Shown here: positions 27,412 to 34,659 of the stretch, in pieces
How the letters are laid out: each line of letters begins with the position of its first letter
Numbering within the stretch: the first letter of the stretch is position 1
DNA from: Pseudoalteromonas piscicida
GTDB lineage: Bacteria > Pseudomonadota > Gammaproteobacteria > Enterobacterales > Alteromonadaceae
Assembly (NCBI RefSeq): GCF_000238315.3
Contig: NZ_CP011924.1
Span: forward strand, 138,501 to 202,500
Direction of reading: 5' to 3'
DNA: 64,000 nt
The notes under the pieces: generated by a model
The model's input: only the letters and a program-made list of their open reading frames with translations
Database searches by the model: none
Told to the model about the DNA's origin: nothing
Program-made: the position numbers and the translations under genes

Positions 27412-28593
27412 ATGTCACTAGCAACACAGTATCAAAACCTCAGTACTTCATACGCGACAGAGATATTAACGCGTTTGATCCAAGCGCCTTCGGTTACGCC
27501 TTATGATGCAGGCACTATCGCATTCATGTCAGAGCAACTCGCCGCGCTGGGCTTTACTATTGAGCAGTTTGAGGTGCAGGGAGTAAAAAACTTAATTGCA
27601 AGTTATCGCTTCTCTCAAGGACCAACCTTTGCTTTTTCTGGTCATGTGGATGTCGTGCCTGCAAATAATAAAGGCTGGATTGTGCCACCATTTAGTGCGC
27701 AGATTATTGATGGCGTGATGTATGGACGTGGTGCTGCGGATATGAAAGGTGGCGTTGCCGCAATGCTTGCTGCAACCAAAACATTACTACAGCATCGTGA
27801 AAAATTACGAGGAAGCTTTTACTGGTTGCTCACTTCTGATGAGGAAGGTGAGGCGGAGTTTGGTTCTAAATTGATTGCAGAGCGATTAGCTGAAAATGGC
27901 ATCGAGCTAGATGCTTGTTTGGTTGGTGAACCGACTTCACACCAAGTGGTAGGAGATACGGTTAAAAATGGTCGTCGTGGGGCGATTTCTGGGCGTATTC
28001 AAGTTAAAGGAAGAGCGGGGCATGTGGCTTATCCAGAACAAACGATTAATGCAGCTCACATCGCAGGCCAGTTGGTTAGTCAACTCGCGCTTTTACCTTG
28101 GTGGAAAGATGAAGCGGGATCGCAAACCACGCTGCAAGTTACTGGGATCACAGTTCCAAATATCGTGGATAATTTAGTGCCAGCAGAATGTGAAATCACC
28201 TTTAATATTCGTTACAGCCATGCCTATAAGAGCCAAGAAGTTGTGCACTATATCCAAGAGTCGCTGGCTAAATCTGGTGCCATGTTAGCGATCAGTTGGG
28301 AGCGGCCTTGTGAGTCGTTTTATACCGGCGCAAAGCAAGAAAACTGTTTCTTAACGCTGGTAGAACAAGCAATCCAAGAAACAACGGGGCAATATCCGAG
28401 TTTAAGTACGGCAGGCGGCACCTCCGATGGTCGCTTCTTTGCGACCGGAAAAACACAAGTGATCGAATGCGGGGTAAAGAATGATTCAATTCATCAAGTG
28501 AATGAACATCTATCCCTCAGCGACCTGCATGCGATAGAAAAAATATACTTATCTGTTTTAAATAGGTTTTTTAAAAAAGTTGAAAATTTTTAA
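27412..28593 (+). CDS. dapE: Succinyl-diaminopimelate desuccinylase
   Basis: A 393-residue M20-family zinc hydrolase that removes succinate from N-succinyl-LL-diaminopimelate in lysine and peptidoglycan synthesis. I used the ATG at 27412; the frame also opens at a TTG at 27379. Metal and catalytic blocks are present in order: FSGHVDVVP, GRGAADMKGG, LTSDEEGEAEFG, LVGEPTS, and the C-terminal TAGGTSDGRFFA. The dimerisation domain carries GRAGHVAYP. Slightly longer than E. coli DapE (375). No strong ribosome site is visible. It is expressed alone, upstream of ibpA. Confidence 0.92.
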   Translation: MSLATQYQNLSTSYATEILTRLIQAPSVTPYDAGTIAFMSEQLAALGFTIEQFEVQGVKNLIASYRFSQGPTFAFSGHVDVVPANNKGWIVPPFSAQIIDGVMYGRGAADMKGGVAAMLAATKTLLQHREKLRGSFYWLLTSDEEGEAEFGSKLIAERLAENGIELDACLVGEPTSHQVVGDTVKNGRRGAISGRIQVKGRAGHVAYPEQTINAAHIAGQLVSQLALLPWWKDEAGSQTTLQVTGITVPNIVDNLVPAECEITFNIRYSHAYKSQEVVHYIQESLAKSGAMLAISWERPCESFYTGAKQENCFLTLVEQAIQETTGQYPSLSTAGGTSDGRFFATGKTQVIECGVKNDSIHQVNEHLSLSDLHAIEKIYLSVLNRFFKKVENF

Positions 28594-28602
28594 AAGAATT
28601 TT

Positions 28603-28630
28603 CTTGAAAATAAATCTGCTGACCATAAAT
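28603..28630 (+). promoter_or_regulatory. Sigma-32 (heat shock) type promoter of ibpA
   Basis: CTTGAAA (28603-28609) and CCATAAAT (28623-28630) are separated by 13 bp. This fits the RpoH pattern (CTTGAAA, 11-16 bp, CCCCATNT) except at two positions. It lies about 120 bp before the ibpA start, leaving a long leader RNA. Confidence 0.65.
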
Positions 28631-28634
28631 AGCT

Positions 28635-28740
28635 TTATGAGGACGCCGATAGGGCCTCATAAATTAAATAACTATTTGTTTTAAAAGTGCTTATTGGTTC
28701 TTTTTGAAGAGTGAGCACCTATGTATAGCTTTAAGAGGAT
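28635..28740 (+). promoter_or_regulatory. Possible RNA thermometer in the ibpA leader
   Basis: The leader has an 8-bp hairpin TTATGAGG/CCTCATAA (28635-28642 with 28655-28662). Further down, TTCTTTT (28698-28704) can pair fully, using G-U pairs, with AAGAGGA (28733-28739), which contains the ribosome site. A U-rich strand masking the ribosome site is the logic of fourU and ROSE thermometers, which are known to control small heat shock genes. Pairing was checked by eye, not by folding. Confidence 0.45.
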
Positions 28741-28748
28741 ACAAGATT

Positions 28749-29195
28749 ATGCGTACAGTAGATTTATCACCATTATATCGTTCATTTATCGGTTTTGATC
28801 ATTTAGCTTCTATGATGGATGCTGCTGCGAGAACAGATAAACAACCTAGCTATCCACCATACAACATTGAAGCGCTAGGTAAAGACAAGTATCAAATTAC
28901 TATGGCTGTTGCAGGGTTTACCGAGCAAGAGCTAACACTGGAATCAGAAAACAATACGTTGACCGTAAAGGGACAAAAGCAAGCGACTGAAGAAGCCAAC
29001 GAGCGTAAATTTATTCATCAAGGGATCGCCGAACGCGGATTCGAGCGCAAATTCCAACTTGGTGATCATGTCAAAGTATTAGGCGCAGACTTAGCGCACG
29101 GCTTACTGGTTATTGACCTCGAGCGTGAGATCCCAGAAGCACTGAAGCCAAGAAAAATAGAAATTGGCTCGGGCAACTTGCTTGAAAACAAGTAA
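28749..29195 (+). CDS. ibpA: Small heat shock protein IbpA
   Basis: A 148-residue Hsp20 chaperone. I set the start at 28749 (MRTVDLSPLYRSFIGFDHL), which matches E. coli IbpA, with AAGAGGA 9 bp upstream. The alpha-crystallin domain runs from about 35 to 125 (YPPYNIEALGKDKYQITMAVAGF, then GLLVIDLEREIPE), ending with RKIEIGSG. It holds unfolding proteins in a refoldable state for DnaK and ClpB. The heat shock promoter and structured leader upstream suggest control at both transcription and translation. Confidence 0.92.
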   Translation: MRTVDLSPLYRSFIGFDHLASMMDAAARTDKQPSYPPYNIEALGKDKYQITMAVAGFTEQELTLESENNTLTVKGQKQATEEANERKFIHQGIAERGFERKFQLGDHVKVLGADLAHGLLVIDLEREIPEALKPRKIEIGSGNLLENK

Positions 29196-29224
29196 TATCA
29201 ATCTAATTTATTGATTTCCAACTC

Positions 29225-29248
29225 GCCGCCGTCAGGCGGCTTTTTTTT
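29225..29248 (+). terminator. Strong terminator after ibpA
   Basis: GCCGCC (29225-29230) pairs with GGCGGC (29235-29240) around GTCA, followed by eight T. Confidence 0.9.
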
Positions 29249-29308
29249 GCCTAAATACAAAGCATTTGTTATTAGTAAAGTTATGCCTCACTTGTTATCC
29301 CCCAGAAA

Positions 29309-29755
29309 ATGAAACTAGGACTAAGACAATACGTAAAAAGACGAAATGGTGTACCACTGGGTCATAGTCAGTCACTAGGAAACATGTTACGGCGCGCTTT
29401 CGGCGCTCAGTCTTTCGATGGCTTCTGGGTTTATTGGAATCCTATCTGGAGTTATTACTTGGCGCGCTTCGTATTTCGTCCATGTACAGCGAAAGTGGGG
29501 GGAAAACTTGGCTATTGGTTTACTTTTATCGTGAGCGGCGCATTGCATGACGTTATTGTTGGATTAGTAGTGGGAGAAACTATTTTTACATTTACCCCAT
29601 TCTTTGCTGTACTCGGGGTTTTTGCGCTTGGATTTAAAGTGACGGGGTATCGTTATCCGAGTCAGCACTTTCTCATTGCATCTTTGTTTAACGGCTCGAT
29701 CATTGTATTTAGTTTTTATCTAAGTAGTGTTTTTAGCGAGTTACTTGTATGGTAG
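29309..29755 (+). CDS. Short polytopic membrane protein, wax synthase/MBOAT-like
   Basis: A 148-residue membrane protein with about three or four helices. The segment FWVYWNPIWSYYLARFVFRPC, followed by GYWFTFIVSGALHDVIVGL, resembles the conserved core of wax synthase-like membrane O-acyltransferases, in which the His of SGALHD is the presumed catalytic residue. It is much shorter than a full MBOAT protein (over 300 aa), so it may be a minimal relative or only share this motif. It lies 27 bp before the next membrane protein gene, so the two may form an operon. Confidence 0.6.
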   Translation: MKLGLRQYVKRRNGVPLGHSQSLGNMLRRAFGAQSFDGFWVYWNPIWSYYLARFVFRPCTAKVGGKLGYWFTFIVSGALHDVIVGLVVGETIFTFTPFFAVLGVFALGFKVTGYRYPSQHFLIASLFNGSIIVFSFYLSSVFSELLVW

Positions 29756-29782
29756 AAGAAAAATATTGCGTAGAGATGAAGA

Positions 29783-30451
29783 ATGGAACTAAAAGATAAG
29801 CTGATATTGTTGTTGAAATCAGGTGGGTTATCGTTACTCATCGCGGGTGGATTTTATACTTTGTTGTTTCACATGTCTGCCCAATTTCATCACCAAGTGC
29901 AATTTTCGCCCTTTTCGCAAGATACCGGCGTAAACGCGATGCTAATTTATAGCCTTTTGGTTTTTCTATTTAGTGCCATTTTTAGCTATTTCTTTTTGAA
30001 AATGCATGCTGCCCGTCATGACATGCATGTCGATGGCTTAGTGCTAAGCATCAAATATACACACTTAGTGCTTTGGGGAGGTGTTGTCAGCATTGCGATT
30101 TATATCTTATTAAATATGAATCAACATGTTGTAGTGTTAAAACAAGCCAAAGACAGCCGCACTTCAGCTCAGCAACTTGAAGCGTTGGTTTCTTATCTTC
30201 CTGAAAGTGGTGATGTGATAGATCTCGCTGTTGCACAAAACCCCGCGACGGCACCAAACACGCTAACTTATTTGAGTCTAAAACGAGACTTTGCTACGCA
30301 CCTTTCACTTGCCATGAATCCAAGTACTCCCAAAAAAGTGCTTGAAGAAATTATTAGTTATTATCAGGGAGGACAACAAGATGTAGTCCTCAATGCAGTG
30401 ATGAAAAACCCTAATGTAGCTAGCGGCAACATTCAGCTTCAGGTACGTTGA
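29783..30451 (+). CDS. 222-aa membrane protein with C-terminal repeat-like helices
   Basis: Three hydrophobic segments (about residues 12-32, 50-72 and 92-112) are followed by a cytoplasmic-type region from residue 120. That region has repeated LAVAQNPATAPNTLTYLS, LSLAMNPSTPKKVLEEI and NAVMKNPNVASGNIQLQ units, spaced 25-35 residues apart. The xNPxxxxxxL pattern is like leucine-rich variant (LRV) repeats, which mediate protein binding. No function is recognised. Probably cotranscribed with the upstream gene. Confidence 0.6.
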   Translation: MELKDKLILLLKSGGLSLLIAGGFYTLLFHMSAQFHHQVQFSPFSQDTGVNAMLIYSLLVFLFSAIFSYFFLKMHAARHDMHVDGLVLSIKYTHLVLWGGVVSIAIYILLNMNQHVVVLKQAKDSRTSAQQLEALVSYLPESGDVIDLAVAQNPATAPNTLTYLSLKRDFATHLSLAMNPSTPKKVLEEIISYYQGGQQDVVLNAVMKNPNVASGNIQLQVR

Positions 30452-30507
30452 CAGTTTTATTCTCTGACTGAGTGTGTAGGAAACACAAGTGGAGCTACTG
30501 GCTAACT

Positions 30508-31029
30508 TTATTTGTTATCACGTTCGCTCAATTCAGTACGCAATTTACTTTGCATGTCTTTAAGTGCTGTGATTTTATCTCTTGCCTCTTGTAACTGTTG
30601 TTGTGGTAATCCCTCTTTAACCCCACGTGCTAGCAGCGTTTCTATTTGCGCTACTTTGCCATCAACAGCCGCAATATACAGTTGTTTTAGCTTGGTGTCT
30701 TTTTGATCCAAATATGCTTGGTAAGCTTCGGTATCCGACAAATCGCCCTGAAAATCATCTATCTGCTTTTCAGCTTGGTTTATTGGCGGCAGATATTCAG
30801 GTTCCGTGATTGGCTTAACGCCTTTGAAAGAGGTCTCTGCATTTGGTTTGATAGGAGCATAAGTATTGATAGGGGGGCTTAATACTACAACTTTTTCCTC
30901 TTGCTCAGGCTCAGCATGTGAGGGGTCGTTATATGTGGGGTTTTGCCAACCTATGCTGGCAAAACGCAGTGTGAATACAGCGATCACTGCCCCAAGAAAT
31001 ATGACAATCAATACTTGCCAATACTTCAT
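30508..31029 (-). CDS. 173-aa membrane-anchored protein, phospholipase/parvulin operon
   Basis: I chose the ATG at 31029 (MKYWQVLIVIFLG), which overlaps the previous stop (ATGA) and has GGAGCGG upstream. One N-terminal helix (about 4-24) anchors a periplasmic region rich in Pro and Glu, then a helical C-terminal part (about 105-170: KLKQLYIAAVDGKVAQIETLL, then a charged coiled coil). The short IAAVDGKVAQIETLLARGV stretch resembles a single ankyrin-type repeat. Unknown role; third gene of the operon. Confidence 0.6.
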   Translation of the reverse strand: MKYWQVLIVIFLGAVIAVFTLRFASIGWQNPTYNDPSHAEPEQEEKVVVLSPPINTYAPIKPNAETSFKGVKPITEPEYLPPINQAEKQIDDFQGDLSDTEAYQAYLDQKDTKLKQLYIAAVDGKVAQIETLLARGVKEGLPQQQLQEARDKITALKDMQSKLRTELSERDNK

Positions 31030-32204
31030 ATTACCGCTCCGCTGTTTGCCGCTTTCCAAGCCATATAATCTTGCTCGAATTTGTGTTGAGCAAACTCTTG
31101 GGTCAGTGCCCGCAGTGCTTGGTAGCGTACTGTTTCACTTTTCACATCGTAATAATCATATATCGGTGACTGGCTATACAATACCAGCCATTCGCCACTT
31201 GGTGTGCGAATACTAGGCGTTATCTTGCCTTGTTGATTACTAAACGCCAGCTGTGTTTCCCATTTCGGCATGCTTTGACGCGTCAGCGGAGTGAGTTGGG
31301 ACTGCCATATTAATATCGGGGTATATTTAGCGACGGCTTGTTGCCATGAGTGTGCATTTGCATAATCATTAAATTGCTGTGCGGCTTTTTGTTCGGAAAA
31401 TTTCGCTGCGCTCGCACTGACTTGCTTGATGTATTTAAACCGCTTCTTATGACGCTCATAATACTTCGCGATAGCGCTTTCTGGAATTTCACTTCTTAGG
31501 GTATCAACATACAGGCTCGTTGCACCATGCATCTCTTCCTTAACACCAAGAAATGCTAACATGCTCGGCCTCAATAGTTCTGCGGTTACCACTTGTCGTA
31601 ACTGTTCTATTGTCAGACCTTGCTTAGCAACATAAGGTTTTGCGGCGGTAAATAGCGCCTGTTGATTGAGATGTTGATTGACAATAGCTTGCAGTAACGC
31701 GAGTTCTCCTTGGTGAAGTTTAAAGCGGTTTTGCATTGATTGGCTATGTAATACTTGGGCGAGTGTCAGTGGCGCTGATTTTGTTAGCTGCAGCTGTTGC
31801 CATTTGAGTAATTGCTCAGCAGGGTATCGCCCATCAGCGGGGTACTGTCCTAGTAAAGACAGCATCTGCTCCTTATCAAATACCAAAGGGTAGTGTTTTT
31901 TTTCAAGCTGAGAAAGTGCTGGGAACCAATGTAAGAGAGAGCTTGCGAGAAACTTATCGACATGATATTCGGTGCTGAAACCAACGTTAGATTGGCGCTC
32001 CAAAATACTTGGGTTAAGTTGCTTCGCTTGGAATAATAAGAATTGATTTTCAAGTAACTGCGCCGTAGTTTGCTTTTTAGATAGCGTTCGGCCTTGCTCT
32101 AGGTAGAGTTGATGAACCAAAGTCGTCAGGGCTTTAGGTATACTTGGTGAGGCAAAGCTTGGTAAGCAAAAACTGCTTACCAAGAAAAGTAAAACAAATC
32201 GCAT
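31026..32204 (-). CDS. Periplasmic parvulin-like peptidyl-prolyl isomerase
   Basis: A 392-residue exported protein with signal peptide MRFVLLFLVSSFCLPSFA. The first 240 residues are helical and resemble the SurA/PpiD chaperone region. About 245-350 is a degenerate parvulin-type domain: IPESAIAKYYERHKKRFKYI, then AAKFSEQKAAQQF and QQGKITPSIRTPSGEWLVL. Similar domains fold or hand over secreted partners. Its start overlaps the stop of the upstream phospholipase-like gene by 1 bp, so the phospholipase is the likely client. Catalytic residues of true parvulins are not obviously kept. Confidence 0.6.
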   Translation of the reverse strand: MRFVLLFLVSSFCLPSFASPSIPKALTTLVHQLYLEQGRTLSKKQTTAQLLENQFLLFQAKQLNPSILERQSNVGFSTEYHVDKFLASSLLHWFPALSQLEKKHYPLVFDKEQMLSLLGQYPADGRYPAEQLLKWQQLQLTKSAPLTLAQVLHSQSMQNRFKLHQGELALLQAIVNQHLNQQALFTAAKPYVAKQGLTIEQLRQVVTAELLRPSMLAFLGVKEEMHGATSLYVDTLRSEIPESAIAKYYERHKKRFKYIKQVSASAAKFSEQKAAQQFNDYANAHSWQQAVAKYTPILIWQSQLTPLTRQSMPKWETQLAFSNQQGKITPSIRTPSGEWLVLYSQSPIYDYYDVKSETVRYQALRALTQEFAQHKFEQDYMAWKAANSGAVI

Positions 32205-33214
32205 TATCTCACGTCCATCGCGTGATTAAGTAAGTGAACCACCATAGCTATCGCATGTGGGATCACTTGTTTTCCTGTATTTACGCGGTCGTAATGATCC
32301 TCAGAGTTCAATACGATACCACCTTGTGAGTAGGAGAAAGCGCCACCTTGCGTTAGTAGTGGGCGGATGTCTGTTGAGTTAGTATCAACTGCACTAAAAC
32401 TATTCATTGCTTGCTTGACCAAAGTAAAGTCATTTAATGATTCTTGATCATAATAGTCTTTCACCCAAGACTCCCAGCCAGCATGATTTAGATCTGATGT
32501 TGTCCAAGTATGGTGTGGTTGAAGTAAATCCGTGGTGTGAAATACAAAACCGAGTACTTGTGGGTTCCCGCTTTGCACATAACTTTGGTACCAATACTGA
32601 CCTAAGTTGTCAATCGGTTGAAAAGGCATTTCTTCAAAGTCATCATACATGCTGTACGTTGAGTGACTATCAATACGATAGTGCTTTTCTGTTATCCCAT
32701 AACTATCGTATTCAGTGTCATCAGCACTAAACCATCCAGTTTCGCCGCCATGACCATCGTCTAAATAATCGCCTTTTAGCCAAGTCGCCGCCATCGTATC
32801 AACAGAGCCCCACACGGTTAACTTTTGATAATTATAACCACCGAAGTCATTGCCGTGAGTATCAGCTCCTTGAGTATGGTTTTGGAAGTGCCAGTAGCTG
32901 GTGTATTTCACGATGCTTTCAGCAGCACCCCAAAGAGGTGCTTGTACACAGTCACCTGTAATGGCACCACAAAAAAACGTATCTTCAAAATCATCGACGT
33001 CATAAGCCGCTTGACCTAATAAGTTGGCAAGTGCAGATACAGACATACCATTAGCTTGTGCGTAGGCTTGTAGCTTTGCATATTGTGTTGTTGTCGGGTT
33101 TTGCGCCATGTAGTTCACAGCGTCGATTACGATACGCTTATGTGTTTCTTGACTAAATGCGTGGCTTTGACCAGCAGCGACTACTAGCGCCAAAGGGAGT
33201 AAATATTTTTTCAT
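32204..33214 (-). CDS. Secreted zinc-dependent phospholipase C/S1-P1 nuclease-like protein
   Basis: A 336-residue protein with signal peptide ending SHA. The mature N-terminus FSQETHKRIVIDAV has the placement of the first His found in zinc phospholipase C and S1/P1 nuclease folds. Further His/Asp candidates are in YWHFQNHTQGADTHGND, LGFVFHTTDLLQPHHTW and KQVIPHAIAMVVHLLNHAMD. The all-alpha fold with three zinc ions is therefore likely. The substrate (phospholipid or nucleic acid) cannot be told. It heads a three-gene operon with a parvulin-like and an anchored protein. Confidence 0.65.
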   Translation of the reverse strand: MKKYLLPLALVVAAGQSHAFSQETHKRIVIDAVNYMAQNPTTTQYAKLQAYAQANGMSVSALANLLGQAAYDVDDFEDTFFCGAITGDCVQAPLWGAAESIVKYTSYWHFQNHTQGADTHGNDFGGYNYQKLTVWGSVDTMAATWLKGDYLDDGHGGETGWFSADDTEYDSYGITEKHYRIDSHSTYSMYDDFEEMPFQPIDNLGQYWYQSYVQSGNPQVLGFVFHTTDLLQPHHTWTTSDLNHAGWESWVKDYYDQESLNDFTLVKQAMNSFSAVDTNSTDIRPLLTQGGAFSYSQGGIVLNSEDHYDRVNTGKQVIPHAIAMVVHLLNHAMDVR

Positions 33215-33425
33215 GAATTGCCTCTATTGATTTTAATTGATGTGAACGCGAATTTTTATGCTTAAAGCAAAGTGCGCTATTTAAAATAATTTATGTGAAA
33301 TATTTATTAAAATAAAGTTAAATTATGTTCGGGTTAAAAATTAGAGAAGATGCTTGTTGGTCACAAATGGGTCAGGTATGATCTCGGGGAGAATTTAGGC
33401 ACACCTGCGCTAAACGAATGGAACT

Positions 33426-34241
33426 ATGAAAAAACTACTTATAATAATCAGTTTATTGTTACCGTTTTATGGAATTTGCGAAGAACAAAGTGACGAGCTT
33501 GATGACGAGTTTGCTTGGCAGCTGAGTGTTGGTGCCTTTTACGTTGATATGACAATGCCTGCTTTGATTGGCACTGACTCGACATTCAAACATGGTACTT
33601 TTCTAGTCGATGCAAAAATAGAATATAAAAGTTTTTACTTGAATACCCACTCAGGAGATTTCTTTGGTGGCTCGGATGTTGGTTACCAAATTATCAACAA
33701 TGGTGAATGGGGAATTGATGCCATTTATGGTAGTTATATGTTGCCTTTTTCTGAACGTGGTTACTACGATACCGACGATGTGGTACCTGAGCTAAGAGGC
33801 ATTCGTAAACGCGATCAAGATAATTCTCTAGGCTTTTCCTATTATCGCCATGTCGGTGAATTTCTTGCCGTTGCTGAAATAGTTTATGATGTTTTTGGTG
33901 ACACAAATGGTTGGGTTTTTCACCTCGAAGCGACACGTAACTTTGAATTAAGGAACTGGGATTTATGGCTTAACTTTGGCGCTAATTATTATTCTAGTAA
34001 TTTTCATAATTACTTCTATGGTGTTTCAGAGGATGAGGTCAATGACTATTTGACTCCCTATAAACCCGGTGCTTCGGCCTCGGCGTTCGTACAAATGCAA
34101 CTAAATTATCCAATTGCAGAAGATTGGGTGTTTAGCGCAGGCGCATCATGGTTAGTTGGTTCTCAAGATACGTTAGATAGCCCCTTAGTTCGCTCTCGCC
34201 ACGCCAGAGTATTCTTTACTGGGGTGAAATATGTATTCTAA
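33426..34241 (+). CDS. MipA/OmpV family outer-membrane protein
   Basis: A 271-residue protein with a signal peptide (MKKLLIIISLLLPFYGIC). The beta-strand-rich body matches the MipA/OmpV family: FAWQLSVGAFYVDM, FLVDAKIEYKSFYLNTHSGD, FGFSYY-type strands and a C-terminal RVFFTGVKYVF with terminal Phe. MipA proteins are thought to scaffold murein enzymes or act as pores. It overlaps the next gene by 11 bp; MipA and DUF3019 genes often occur together with a two-component system in Alteromonadales, which is not present here. Confidence 0.8.
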   Translation: MKKLLIIISLLLPFYGICEEQSDELDDEFAWQLSVGAFYVDMTMPALIGTDSTFKHGTFLVDAKIEYKSFYLNTHSGDFFGGSDVGYQIINNGEWGIDAIYGSYMLPFSERGYYDTDDVVPELRGIRKRDQDNSLGFSYYRHVGEFLAVAEIVYDVFGDTNGWVFHLEATRNFELRNWDLWLNFGANYYSSNFHNYFYGVSEDEVNDYLTPYKPGASASAFVQMQLNYPIAEDWVFSAGASWLVGSQDTLDSPLVRSRHARVFFTGVKYVF

Positions 34242-34629
34242 ATTAATCACATGGATAGTGTTGTTTCTTGGGATCATGTTGAGCCACCAGCTCCACGCCG
34301 AAGAAACTAACTCAGTGGGAATACTTCATGCTGTACCGAGCAAGTGTGTTGCCCTGAACCAGGGGAGGACTTGCTATGCGGACGTCAAAGTAACGGTAAA
34401 TGCACCAACTGAAGGTGACTATTGCATTCGAGAGAGTTTGTCGAAAAAGATCCTCCAGTGTTGGGCCAAAGCGGATACTTTTAAATATGAGTTAGACTTT
34501 AGCTCTGATGAGAGTTTGAGCTATGAGCTTATCTCAAAGCAGTCTCGAGATGTGCTAGCAGTGACCACTATTGAAGTGAACTGGGTTCACAAAGTAAAAA
34601 CCAAAAAAAGGCGTTGGCGCCTCTTTTAA
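34231..34629 (+). CDS. DUF3019-type small exported protein
   Basis: A 132-residue protein with signal peptide MYSKLITWIVLFLGIMLSHQLHA. The mature region has HAVPSKCVALNQGRTCYADVKV and GDYCIRESLSKKILQCW, with four cysteines, as in the DUF3019 family, and ends in a very basic tail (KKRRWRLF). It overlaps the MipA-like gene. The family's function is not known; the conserved pairing points to envelope stress or peptide sensing. Confidence 0.8.
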   Translation: MYSKLITWIVLFLGIMLSHQLHAEETNSVGILHAVPSKCVALNQGRTCYADVKVTVNAPTEGDYCIRESLSKKILQCWAKADTFKYELDFSSDESLSYELISKQSRDVLAVTTIEVNWVHKVKTKKRRWRLF

Positions 34630-34631
34630 TG

Positions 34632-34659
34632 TTTAGGCTACGTCCGAGCGTAGCCTAAA
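34632..34659. terminator. Bidirectional terminator
   Basis: TTTAGGCTACG (34632-34642) pairs with CGTAGCCTAAA (34649-34659) around a 6-base loop. It lies between the convergent DUF3019 and photolyase genes and overlaps the photolyase stop. Confidence 0.75.
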
